From positions 62,001-126,000 of the forward strand of contig JASBNA010000071.1 in NCBI GenBank assembly GCA_038087015.1: a stretch of DNA of 64,000 nucleotides. Reading direction: 5' to 3'. Below, one piece after another: positions 11,556-22,917 of this stretch. A model generated the notes under the pieces. It was given only the letters and a program-made list of their open reading frames with translations. It was not told the origin of the DNA and did not search any database. The stretch comes from Cerrena zonata. Taxonomy: Eukaryota; Basidiomycota; Agaricomycetes; Polyporales; Cerrenaceae. Within the stretch, counting starts at the first letter, position 1. Each line of letters starts with the position of its first letter. The position numbers were made by a program, and so were the translations under genes.

Positions 11556-13659
11556 TTAACATAGAGATGACTGTTGTATCAGACGTTCAGCATTTGTAGA
11601 ACGAGCCGTCAAGGTACACGGGACGCGCTCAGGAGCACTGCACAACATTAAGTTCAAACAATGCGCCGGAGTATTAAGAATAAGAATTAACGTACGAAAC
11701 AAGACCGGTAATGACCTCAGAAGATGGATCGAACTTCTCTTCATTGTTCCCAGTCACAGGATGGATATTGAGGGTATGCAAAACCGATGCAACCATCATG
11801 AACAACGATCCGCTGCTGAGATGGCGACCAGGACAGATCCTACAATCATACACTCAAGTTAGCCAGTGCCCCATCATCGTTCCTGGTAGTTAAACACAGA
11901 CCGCCGACCGAACCCGAATGCCAGAGTGAGTGGGTCGCGAACGTTAGGATCCAGTTTACCATCTTTGATGAATCGTTCTGGCTTGAACTCTTCAGGGTCT
12001 GGATAATCTTCGGGGTTATGTAGCATTGCCCTATTCCTGCAATCAACGTTTGAAGAGACTTGAATCATGACATAAAAACAACCAAACATTCTATGCATTC
12101 ACGACGTAAGCTCGGGTGCAGAGATAAAATTAGTGGCCTACTTACTGCACTAATAATGCTGCCCTTGGGAATTCGATATCCTCGATATTCATCCTCTCGG
12201 ATAAGGGCATGGGGCAAGCTGAGAGGAGTGACCACCATCCAGCGCATAGATTCCAACACGATGGCTCTGATATATACGAGATCATCATAGTCGTCAAACT
12301 CTGGAAGTCTGTTTGGGCCAACCACACGATCGAGCTCATCTTGTCCTTTGCGTTGAACATCAGGATACAACGACATCGCAATCAAAAACGATTGTCCGGC
12401 AGAGGTTGTCTGGAGATTTATTAGGTAAGTATTCTTTCAGCCATAGTAGGCTCGTGCTTACGGTATCAGCAGCAGCTACAAGTTATTGAATATGAGTTGG
12501 CTAACTCGAGATGTGTAATGTAGACAACTGACCTGCATAAGCAACGCCAGCAACATTCCTAGCTAACTCCTCGTCAATTGTATTCGAACCCTCTTCTCTG
12601 GATTCTTGAGACAGCTTCTCAATCAAGGTTGATGCGACGGAAGGGGTGGTTATCTCTCCCTTCATCTAGATATATAAATCGATAAGACCCATCGCCATAA
12701 CATTGAATTCATAGCGGAACTCGAACGTACCATGCCATCCTTGATTTGATCGAACGGTTTGTTTCGCAAACTTTCCACGATGGGCCTGTAGTATTCCGCC
12801 ATCTTCTTCGAGTATGTACCGGGTACCCAACTGGGAATATACTTCAGAATGGGAAAATATTCTACCCAATAGACACCGGGGACGGTGGCGAGACTAAAGC
12901 CTTCGACACCTTTTTCGGCCAACACGATGTAGTCATCATTGAAGTCAACGATATCCATGTCGTAAGTAATCTTGACAATAATAGCTGTGAAGATTCTGAG
13001 AGTGTATGAGTCTATGCTATACGTGCAACAGATGCTGCATTTACGCACTGTCGAACACTCAGACCCAAGTCATCATAGGACGAAGTTAAGACCCGTCGAA
13101 GGAAAGAACGGCATTCCCGCAGTTGGAATGACCGGTAATTAGTAACTTCACGCTGGTTGAAGAACTGATGAAATTCTCTCCGATGGTTTCGCCACATCTG
13201 CGAATATGGCATAAATCCCATATTCCAATCCCAAAACATCCTAAAATGACCCTATCAGACAGAACTAGATGGCGATTGTTCGTACGCACAATTGGTGCAT
13301 TATTGATGTAGGTCTGCTGGAATAGATATTTGATCGTTTTTCCAGAAGATCATAGGTAGCCTGAGTAGACCCAAGAACAACGGTGGGCTATCCAGGAAGG
13401 TTCAGGAACATCACGTCGCCTAAGGTTTAGGTATCAAATAAGAATCCATATGTGAGGGTGTGAAGTACGAACCGTAAGTCTTTGACCATTCTTGGAAGGC
13501 TTTCCAAGGCATCACACTCGGTACATCGAGCATATTTCCGATGATTGGGTAGCCTTTGGGTCCTGGAGGCAAAGGTAAAGACGGTTTGTAGATTCTCTTG
13601 ATCCATCTGAGGAGAATAATGGAGGCGATGAAGGAAATAGACAATACGATGGGTTCCAT
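11556..13659 (-). pseudogene. Cytochrome P450 (copy 2) with the same in-frame TAG
   Basis: Tandem duplicate of the P450 at 4570-6686 with the same 11 exons. The membrane anchor, hinge LPLPPGPKGYPIIGN, AxxDT, ExxR (ESMR), PERF and heme loop FGFGRRICPGRHL are all present. Exon 2 has TAG at 13390-13388, in the same codon as copy 1 (LPG-stop-PTVVLGS). The stop therefore predates the duplication, yet both copies have kept every other codon and splice site open despite many substitutions. The C-terminus differs slightly (QQSSLC-stop). Either both are pseudogenes, or the UAG is read through or edited. It is transcribed toward esterase 2. Confidence 0.85.
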
Positions 13660-13692
13660 TGTGGTTGATGAGACTGTGTACGACGAGAGGTT

Positions 13693-13703
13693 GTATTTAA
13701 GTG
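13693..13703 (-). promoter_or_regulatory. Core promoter TATA-like element of P450 copy 2
   Basis: CACTTAAATAC on the minus strand, 34-44 bp before the ATG; one base differs from the element of P450 copy 1. Confidence 0.5.
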
Positions 13704-14675
13704 TTATTGAGAGCGACTGTTTGTCTCCAATCACTCCTAGAGTCGACAAATCCGTAAGAATGTATCACATCGGTATGAAGGATAAGCTGTGTTGGTCAAT
13801 GCTGATAGGGCCGTAAGGGTTTATTCGGTGAGAAAACAAGTGAGCGACAAGCTAGAGAATAGCTGGTATAAGCTGCGTATTCAAGCAGGTTCTATTTTCA
13901 GTATGTTAGAATTTCAAAGAATGTCTGAAGGGGGGTCCCTTACGAAAGCATGAATACCCCGAATCCACAAAAGAAGCGAGCATGCACAGATGACGTGACC
14001 GTTATTCGTGCTACAATGTTCCACTTTCCATACGGGTCTGATGCTTTCAAAGATGAAGAATCGAGGAAGATGCAACCCCATTTGTGCACAAATATTTACA
14101 ATGGAGGTATTTTTTGGAGTCCGTTTGTAATGTTCTAGAGCCTGAGTACCAAGCTAGAAACAAAATTATCAATACAACAAGGTCACAGAAGAGAGGAAAT
14201 ACTTCTATCATACTCACAGCGAGCTAAATTTATATTTTGAAAGAGTAAGGCCGCCATGAAATTGATTGGGTACCGCTCCTATTGAAAAAAGGATAGCGTC
14301 AATAGTCGGGAGGTGTCCGGCTTCAGACGGAGACTGCAACCTATGACCTGCAGCACGGTCCGTCCGATGTCCAATGGGGATGAAATCATCCCCTCTGACC
14401 AATTTACGTGATTTTATCTTCAAGTATGCCTTCTACACATGGTGAGAGTTAAGTTTAATAATTCAAATGAACATACCCAATCAACTACTGCATGTGGAGA
14501 TGTGAACACAATTACAATGTATTTGCCGCAGAAGGGACGTTTGAGCTCGGAAAGCATGGGTTTACGACCAAGGTATTTGCTGATGCAGACGATATCTTCT
14601 CGCTGGGAACCCCATTGCAATGTAGTAAAGAATCGTATAAACAATCATAGTCAATTAGATGGGCACTCATAACCT
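13704..14675. other. Spacer between P450 copy 2 and P450-3
   Basis: No gene seen. It aligns with the spacer after P450 copy 1 (6731-7825). The end nearest P450-3 (14570-14675) also matches the decayed inverted copy near 47710-47870. Confidence 0.5.
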
Positions 14676-16780
14676 TTACGTGGTCGATAGCTGTCGTATC
14701 AACTCCTCTGCATTCTTCGACCGGGGCGTAAGTCTGCATGGAATACGCTCAGGTGCTCTGCACAATTCGAAAAGAGCCTCAATGTATCGATGGCAGAACT
14801 ATAGTCATAAACTGAACGTACGAAATAAGGCCCGTAATCACTTCAGAGGTAGGATCGTATTCCTTCCCATCTTCATCAATTACAGGGTGGATGTCGAAGG
14901 TATGAAGAACTGAGGCAATCATCATGAACAACGATCCATCACTAAGGTGTCGGCCGGGACAAACGCTGCAGAGCTGGTGTAAGCGCAGTCCATCCGGGAA
15001 TATTAGCAAGAGAAAGTACTCACCGTCGACCGAAACCGAAAGCAAGCGTGAGTGGATTCCGTACGTCAGGATTCAGTTTACCATCTTTGAGAAACCGGTC
15101 CGGATTGAACCTTTCTGGTTCCGGGTAATCCTCTGGGTCATGAAGCATCGCCCTTGGGGGGTGTTGTCATTAGTGCAAACATTCGAGTAGTGTCATTATA
15201 TACAAACCATATATTCTACGAAACGTGAGTGTTATTCGTTGGACATACAGACCGATGAACGGATGACTTACCGGATTGACAATGGTACCCTCAGGAATGA
15301 TGTATCCTTTGTACTCGTCATCTCGAATGACACGATGAGGAAGACTCAGAGGAACTACGACCATCCAGCGCATAGCTTCCAATAACACCGCTTTAATGTA
15401 CAGAAGCTCGTGATAGTCCTCGAAATCCGGAAGTCTGTTCGGTCCGACAACGCGATCCAATTCTTCCTGTGCTTTGCGTTGGACATCGGGATATAACGAC
15501 ATGGCAACTAGGAAAGATTGACCTGCTGAAGTTGTCTACATGTGTAGTGAGAGAGTATTCTGCAAACCATATATAATACACTCACGGTATCAGCTGCAGC
15601 TAGGCTCGTGATGTCAGTATATGTGCTCATGGTTACAATAAAAATATATAGCTCACTCGCATAGGCAACGCCGGCAACATTTCGAGCTATTTTATCATCA
15701 ATCGGGTTAGAGGGGTCTTCTATGGATCTTTGTTGGATCCTCTCAATTATGGACGATACAAGAGAATGGTTGTCTTGGCCATCCACCTGAATCTGTTAAT
15801 CAACGAATGTCATAACCCTGGTTGAAATCGTAACGTACGATCCCTTGCTTGATCTCATCGAAGGGTTTGTTTACCATATTCTCCACGATGGGCCTGTAAT
15901 ATTCAGTAATCCTTTTTGAATATGTCCATGGTACCCAGGTTGGAATATATCTCAGAAACGGGAAATGCTCCAACCAACAGATGCCAGGTACTGTCACGAT
16001 ACTAATACCCTCGACGGCTTCCTGGGCCAAGAGAACGTACTCGTCGCGCAAATCAGAAATATCCATATCGTACGCGATCTTCAGGATGATTGCTGTGAAG
16101 ATTCTAAATTCGAGTCAAACTAAAAATTTATACCCGTCAGAGATTATGATAACGCACTGGCGAACGTTCTGACCCAAGTCATTAGTGGGAGAGGCAAATA
16201 CTCTTTGAAGAAAGGCGCGACATTCTCGCAGCTGGATTTGATGGAATTTCGGGACTTCGTGTTGATTGAAGTGCTGGTGGAACTCTCGTCGATGGTCGCG
16301 CCATCGTTGTGAGTATGGCATGAGTGCGAGGTTCCACCCCCAGGACATCCTGCGGGTAGACAACCGAATTAAATGGATGATAACAATGACCAATGGATAT
16401 TTACTTACATTTTATGCATTATTGGTGTAGGTCGATCAGAATAGATGTCCGAGCGTTTATCGAGAAGGTCAAATGCAGCTTTAGCCGACCCAAGTATCAC
16501 AGTCGGCTGCCCAGGGAGATTCAAGAAAACTACGTCTCCTAGAACTCGACATCGATTACCACGAAACCAAACTGTTGAAGTGAAGGTACCAACCATACAC
16601 CTTCGACCACTCCTGGAATTTCTTCCAGGGCATCACGTTGGGAATATCAAGCATATTCCCGATTATAGGATAGCCTTTGGGTCCTGGAGGTAAAGATAAG
16701 GATGGTCGTAGTTTCCTTCTCAACCATTTGAGCAACAGAAAAGAGACGAGTAAGAGTGAGCAGGATCTAATCAGGTCCAT
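14676..16780 (-). CDS. Cytochrome P450 monooxygenase (P450-3)
   Basis: Intact heme-thiolate monooxygenase with the 11-exon plan of the cluster, including the 14-nt and 8-nt microexons, about 515 residues. It starts MDLIRSCSLLLVSFLLLKW (ER anchor), then the hinge LSLPPGPKGYPIIGN. Exon 2 reads LPGQPTVILGS, with Gln where copies 1 and 2 have the stop. I-helix is A(T)AADT, ExxR is EAMR, and the heme loop is FGFGRRVCPGRHL. The last exon ends APERIPCRLTPRSKN…LSTT-stop. Exon 4 ends KQGI before GTACGT where paralogues have KQGM. It needs a cytochrome P450 reductase encoded elsewhere. Substrate is unknown. A decayed inverted copy of this gene and its upstream region lies at 44.7-47.9 kb. Confidence 0.9.
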
Positions 16781-16809
16781 TTCGATTGAGGATTCGTAAC
16801 CAATCCTCT

Positions 16810-16820
16810 GTATTTAAGTC
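16810..16820 (-). promoter_or_regulatory. Core promoter TATA-like element of P450-3
   Basis: GACTTAAATAC on the minus strand, 30-40 bp upstream of the ATG; identical to the element of P450 copy 1. Confidence 0.55.
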
Positions 16821-17891
16821 TTGTCTAGACGCAGGGATCCGGTTGCAGTGAGCGTATTCGATTAGCACCGAGGTTAAATCTAACTTAGTAATGTGGCCAG
16901 TCATCTGGTTTCATTTTGCGGTATTTGGATGGCGTTGGCGGAGCCTTTGGGGTTAGATGAGATGGTCAATGGGAGTCCAGAAGCAAGATTCCCATGGTAG
17001 TTTGGGGCTATTGATATGACCCATTGTTGGGAAGAGAGCTATAACGAGATGATTATCAGACTATTCAGCACCCGATGATACAGAAAGGAACTAACGGAAA
17101 CACAGAAATGTGATGTTATCCCCAAGAAGCAATGCCGAGGCACACCGAGTATATAAAGTTACGGGGATCGTCACGGCCATTCTGTGGATGCTATGCACGA
17201 TAGCGGTATCTTGCAAGTTACCGGTGGCCCCCTTCCTTCCGTTGACTGAGCGGTAGAAGGAGATCAACAAGGTAAGAACATCTAGAGGTCGATATTGATC
17301 TGTCGGTATACGCTGCTTAACGCCGACGTAGACTTTTAACTCCTGTATTTAGGAAAAAAATAAAGTCATAGAAGTGTACCGCAAGCGTAAATAAAGGTCG
17401 GCTGAAAGCAAAGATATAGGTCGTCTTCGCATAGAAAGGACGCTAGAGGAATCAAAGAGCAGATGACAGTTAGGGTAACTGCTAAATGCAACATCCGAAA
17501 GTAGTCACAGTTTTTCTACATGCGTCTCATGCTCTCTGGATATCGGTTCAGTAAAAGGGAGCACAAGCAACACATCGATAGAGCAATGCATAAAGACTAT
17601 ATGAACCAGAGATAGAGAAATCTCCTCGACGCTGATAATTGGCGTATGGGAGGCTCCGCGTAGCATGTAGGAAAATGTCCCGCAGAATGGTAAGAACGCT
17701 GGTATGGGTCGGATTGAAACATTAACTTGAAGCTGCATATACCCAACCCCACATACAACTGTAATAAACAGAAGTTTAGTGACGCATCATATCGACGTCT
17801 AGGAAGTCAAGTGTAAGGGGGGAGAAGCCCAAAAGGATGTAGACTTACGTACATATCCTGACAGTAATATGCTTTCACTCATCCATAGCGA
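16821..17891. other. Spacer between P450-3 and P450-4, conserved in an inverted copy
   Basis: I recognise no gene. The stretch about 17290-17740 has a recognisable inverted counterpart at 44720-45100. A minus-strand frame at 17738-17505 (containing CSIDVLLVLPF) has partial amino-acid similarity there (CSIDALLMIPF), but no splice signals or start are shared, so I treat it as duplicated non-coding or relic DNA. Confidence 0.4.
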
Positions 17892-19971
17892 TCAGAGTAT
17901 CAGGGAGCCCGCATCTTTTGAACGGGGGGTAAGTGCGCAGGGAAGATAGCATGGTGCACTACAATTCCGATATAAATTAATAAACCAGTGCAAAAAGTAA
18001 TCAGGGAGATGAACACACGAAATGAGACCTGTGATTATATCGGTGTAAGGGTCGAACCTTTTTCCATCTTCCCCAACCACAGGAGTGACGTTAAAGGTAT
18101 GTAGAATGGAGGCAATCATCATAAATAGTGACCCATTACTGAGATATCGTCCAGGGCATACGCTGGAAATGTTTTTATCAACTTAGACTATCAGTGTCAG
18201 GCAACCAATCACAAACCGTCGTCCAAAACCAAACGCGAGTGTAAGAGGATCGCGTACAGCAGAGTTGAGTTTACCGTCTTTGATGAACCGTTCAGGTTTA
18301 AATATTTCGGGTTCTGGGTAAACCTCCGGGTCGTGCAACATAGCCCTATCGATTTTTGCATTGAGAGAGATTCGGAGATGTGATATAATAGTACCAACCA
18401 GACATTCTGATAGAAAGTGAGAAAAATATAAGTAGAGAAGAACGGGGTAAATTACTCACGACTCTGATAATTGTACCCTTCGGGATTGAATACCCCTTGT
18501 ACTCGTCGTCCCGGATGACTTGATGAGGAAGACTGAGAGGGGTCACAACTACCCAGCGCATGGCTTCCAACATGATGGCACGAACATATACAAGATCGTC
18601 ATAGTCATCGAATTCTGGCAACCTTCTTGGACCAACAACACGATCTAATTCTTCTTGCGCCTTGCGCTGTACTTCAGGATAAAGAGACATGGCAACCAGG
18701 CATGATTGGGCCGCAGACGTTGTCTAAGAGCTTGATAAGGGACTCCTCTGGATACAGGATTAATGAGACGTACAGTATCAGCAGCAGCTAAGAGACACAA
18801 AGGGAATCAGCTACGATCTTCAATTAAGCAGACGTTAATATTGACCTGAATATGCGACGGCAGCAACATTCCGAGCTAAGGTGTCGTCAACTAGACTCAA
18901 ATCTTCCCCGGCATTTTGGTACAGTCTTTCAATCATTGCCGAAGCGACTGAAGGGAACACATTCCCGTTCACCTATATGCCTCATAGTTAACGTAAAGCA
19001 AAGAATTCTCGAATGAAGGATTTAACACACCATATCTCTCTTGACCTCATCGAATGGCTTGTCCCGCATGGTTACAACTATAGGCTTATAGTATTCTGTC
19101 ATCTTCCTAGAAGATGTTCCAGGGACCCAGCTTGGAATATATCTAAGAGGTGCAAAATGTTCCACCCAATGAACTCCGGGAATAGATGTACGACTGAGAC
19201 CATCAACAGCCTCCTGGGCCAAGAGGACATACTCATCATGTAGATTGGAGATATCCATGTCATACATGATTTTGAGGATGATTGCTGTAAAGATTCTGCA
19301 CGAATATGATTAAAAAGTGAAGCCATTAAGAAAAGATTGCATTACATACTGTCGAATATCTTGGCCTAAGTCCTCAGACGGCGAGCTTAATATACGTTGA
19401 AGAAAGGCCCTACATTCTCGTACCTGTATCGGTTGGTATTTTGACACCTCGCGTGAATTGAAAAATTGATGAAACACCCTTCGATGGTCGCGCCATAGTT
19501 GCGAGTAAGGCATGAAACCCATGTTCCAGTCCCACGACATCCTATGACAACGAGTAAGGAAATAAGGTAAGAGGATCAATATCTAGTGCCTGTACTCACA
19601 TTTCGTGCAATATAGACGTCGGCCTACTTGAATAAATGTCGGAACGTTTTTCTAGAAGGTCAAACGCAGCTTGCGGAGACCCCAGCACAACAGTAGGATG
19701 GCCTGGCAAGTCTAGGAATATCACGTCACCTAAGCTTGAATCAATCGATCGACGTCATGAAAAATTCTAACTAGGAGCACTGACCGTAAATCTTTGACCA
19801 TTTTCTGAACGTCTTCCAAGGCATTACGCTCGGAACATCAAGCATATTCCCAATAATGGGGTATCCTCGAGGTCCTGGAGGGAGAGGTAATTTAGGTCGA
19901 AATAGTTTCTTTACCCATAGGAGAAGAAGGACGGCAGCGAGAAGGCTGGTACAAGCTATGATTGAATCCAT
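17892..19971 (-). CDS. Cytochrome P450 monooxygenase (P450-4)
   Basis: Intact member of the same P450 family, 11 exons. The N-terminal anchor is MDSIIACTSLLAAVLLLLW, followed by LPLPPGPRGYPIIGN. Exon 2 reads LPGHPTVVLGS. I-helix exon encodes AAADT, ExxR is EAMR in VRAIMLEAMRW, PERF precedes IKDGKLN, and the heme loop is FGFGRRVCPGRYL. The C-terminus is APCYLPCALTPRSKD…LIL-stop, shorter and more divergent than in siblings. All splice sites are standard. Closest in this window to P450-5 at 27.2 kb (shared MSWDWN, HQFFNS and SKYQPIQ segments). Membrane-bound oxidase of unknown substrate. Confidence 0.9.
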
Positions 19972-19998
19972 GACACGAACGTATCAGCAGCGCGACAG

Positions 19999-20009
19999 GT
20001 ATTTAAGTC
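19999..20009 (-). promoter_or_regulatory. Core promoter TATA-like element of P450-4
   Basis: GACTTAAATAC on the minus strand, 28-38 bp upstream of the ATG. Confidence 0.55.
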
Positions 20010-20447
20010 TCATTACATATGTGAATGTTTTATCACAAAAGCTAGATTGCTGAATGAACCATCTTGGAAATGGGGGGCCAATGTTCGAGCTACAAGCTTC
20101 GAGGGTTGTGGTGTTTGAAATTGGAGGAGGCACGTCGAGCTAAGAACATCCTCCACCATGTGAAGTTGAAGAGCCATAGTAGGACATTCCCAGAACATCT
20201 AGCCACTCATGTCCAGCAGAAGTAGTCTAGAACGCTATCTGACATGAGAGACGAGCAATTAATAGTACCACCCTTTTAGAAGACGGCTACGGATTCACGT
20301 GTGGAGCTCGCCCAGGCAACACTCCTGAGATCTGGAGAAGTTCCCACAACGAAAGGATTCAGAAAGGTACTTGGTGGTCACCAAATGCGTGATGAAAAGA
20401 TAGGTCTCGAATATAATTTGTGTTAGAGAATGGGAGAAGAACAATAA

Positions 20448-20975
20448 AGGACCCCCGGCAATCCGCCATGATGTTATATTCCAGGTGCGGACGGATTTGG
20501 TCGGTTTCAACCCCCTATGTTATACTCTTTTAAGGACGGATTGGCGGAATTTCTGGCTGACGTTATATCCATCAGACCGACGAAAATGCCTTATGTGGTC
20601 GAAGGTCGTATCCCTCGAAGGACGGATTGAAGTTCCCAGCACTGTCCTTCGGAAATGTTCTCTCGTTACTATCGGCCCTGCTAGTGATGTAACCCTCTAT
20701 CCAATGTGATGGATGGCCGACATGGTTGGATTGACCATGATAAGGCCCATATTGCTAGCGAGCCTTCCTCTGATGTGCCGGTTTTGAGGTTATATCCTAT
20801 AAAAAGGACGGATGAACCACACCGTTGAGCCTGTACTCCAATATCGGACGGAAAGTGTGCTAAAATAAGGAGATATACCCCAATTCGGACGTTTGAACGC
20901 TGAAACGTAGAGGACGGATTGCCCCAAAAATTGAGTTTTCGGAGTATAACATTGTAGTGAGTTGCCGGGGGTCCT
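20448..20975. mobile_element. MITE-like element 1 with 8-bp target duplication
   Basis: A 528-bp element without coding potential. It begins AGGACCCCCGGCAA and ends with the inverse TTGCCGGGGGTCCT; the inverted similarity extends about 35 bp (TGTTATA/C-CTCC follows on both sides). It is flanked by a perfect direct repeat AACAATAA at 20440-20447 and 20976-20983. Inside, the word GGACGGA recurs at about 20493, 20534, 20621, 20808 and 20912, a subterminal-repeat pattern typical of cut-and-paste elements. An 8-bp duplication fits hAT, P or Zisupton-type transposases; the autonomous partner is not visible here. The rest of 20010-21346 holds nothing I can identify. Confidence 0.8.
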
Positions 20976-21346
20976 AACAATAATCGTTGATATACTGCGA
21001 CTTTAGAGAGAGAAAGAAAGACCCAAGTTCGGGAGATTTCGCTGGCGACAGCGCGCTTAACGACGGATGAAAGTCTTGCCGCTGTCCCACATGCCTTTCG
21101 GAAAGCGACGACACTATAGCACTCTCGAGTCTCGGTAGCATAGTAAATACATATAAATAAAACTTACATACAGTGGATTTGATCAAAGTGCGTTTTACAG
21201 AATGGAAAGGAAACTGCTAAGTCCATAAATTCGGCAACACTATCCTAGAAGCACACACAGTTACACCGTACACCCTAAATGTACTTACAAACATAACTGA
21301 ATGGAATAAATCAAGAGCCAACGGCGTGTAAACACGAAGCAGTTGA

Positions 21347-22917
21347 TCACAGCTCACCACCTCCGAAGCTACTCTTCTTGATCGCACTCAAGGTGTAATA
21401 ATCTGAATTTCCGCCTGCAGTACCTGAGGACAGATTCACATCGACACCTCGAGAGCCAGAAGCGAACTGAAGTCGGCTTCCTTGAGCAACGCGCGAATCC
21501 ATGTTGGATCCTTCGGCAAAAGTCGTGTCCCAGACGCTCCTTTGGAAGTCCACCAGTACGACAATGAGGGCGGGGTATAGGCCCTGCAAGCGTACGAGGT
21601 GAATATTATTATGTGAGGAGGAGGGCGGGAACAGAAGAAACACTTACGACAACCTGGTTTCCCATGTACCACATGTGTTGTTGAAATTGTATTCCGAAGC
21701 CCCAGGTCAGGAACTGTATCAAAGTAGTTGACATCGCAGCCTAAGCCAATACGGTCAACTTCCGAGCGGGAGATATACAACTAAAACAGGTTACTAACCC
21801 ACCACGCAAGGTAGAGGAATCCCGATTCGATGAGCAGTGCAAGGATTCTCTCAACCAGAGTGCGTCTAGCATTTGGTCCGAGAGATCGCTTGATCAGACG
21901 ACGATGTTTCCTATAGCAATGTCAGCATTCAATTGAAAAGAGATCACAGGAAATGCGGGAAGAAACACAGCATCCAGTATTGAAATAGAAAAAGATCATG
22001 CTCACCAAGCTTTATAAGCAATCATTGCTGTAGCGACACCGTTGGTCCCCATGGTTAAGGACCACCCAACAATGTTGAGATTGGCAGCAGGAGCACACCA
22101 CTGTGGGCGAATTTCATCACGCGTGAAGTTCCAGCAAAGTGCGTAGGCGGCGCGCTCGACAGGGAGAATGACTATCAAAAAGGCCCAGTGTCAATTGAGC
22201 GGGGGGTAATGACGTAACGATTAAAAGTAAGAAGCATACCAAGAGCAGCGAACCACAGGATGCAAGGGAAGAGTAGATAAAGCGGCTTGTCTTCCCATAC
22301 GGCATAGGTTCTCCATAATACGATTGTATCACCCAAGAGGAACTAAATCGTAGATCAGGAAACCAAGTCCAAATAATGTGTCGGCCGCCTTACCTGGATG
22401 GAGAATATGGTGGACATAGTATAGAAAAGGACTTCGTCTATGAGGATCCCATTCGCAATCCTGTCTTGATATGTTTGCCCGTCCACTAACGGTGCCATGT
22501 TGACTATATTGACGCTAACGGCGAACCTTACAATGCTGAGGACCAGAAAGACCGTGGATAAGAAGAACATGACGAGCATAAGAATCAGGACGCGTTTTCG
22601 AGGAGCTGGCATCCGATAGTTCTGGCTTGGGCGTCTCCTAAAGGACACGGTAGTCAGTACCAGAAACTATCGGCACAAGTGAAGCCACAACATACGTTAA
22701 CCGGTAGACGAGGAAACTTAGTACCACTAGGTAAATGCCTGTATATCGACGAGAGGAGTGAGATTCCTGGTGCATGTCCGTGCCTAGGGGTTGTCGACGT
22801 ACCCCACATAATGCATTCGCCAAAGATGACAACTCCTTTCCTGAGGATGAAGTACCCATCATCTTGCAAGATGAAGAACTCTCCATCTGTCATCGGTATC
22901 GGTGCGTCGTCACTCAT
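21347..22917 (-). CDS. Putative seven-transmembrane protein of basidiomycete type
   Basis: An integral membrane protein spliced from eight exons, starting at 22917 (MSDDAPIPMTDGEFF). Several hydrophobic helices follow: FGECIMWGIYLVVLSFLVY, VLILMLVMFFLSTVFLVLS, a segment YLLFPCILWFAALVILP, a segment NIVGWSLTMGTNGVATAMI, LALLIESGFLYLAWW, and GLYPALIVVLVDFQRSVWD. Basic loop WKHRRLIKRSLG precedes RRTLVERILALLIESG, an arrangement I know from a large family of uncharacterised mushroom membrane proteins. The C-terminal tail is Gly/Ser-rich and ends GGGEL. It could be a receptor or sensor, but no function is established. The reading frame is intact with standard splice sites; it interrupts the P450 series. 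Confidence 0.75.

Larger units (their letters stand above)
8240..14510. repeat. Tandem segmental duplication, unit 2
   Basis: Second copy of the block at 1408-7825, same order and orientation. It differs by an expanded CAT repeat, by heavy decay of the first minus-strand gene, and by many substitutions in spacers, while esterase and P450 frames are preserved apart from the shared P450 stop. Confidence 0.85.

Noticed and set aside
17505..17738. Small minus-strand protein gene conserved with 44.7-45.0 kb
   Set aside because: Similarity follows the whole duplicated spacer and the matching frame is interrupted in the other copy, so protein-level selection is not shown.
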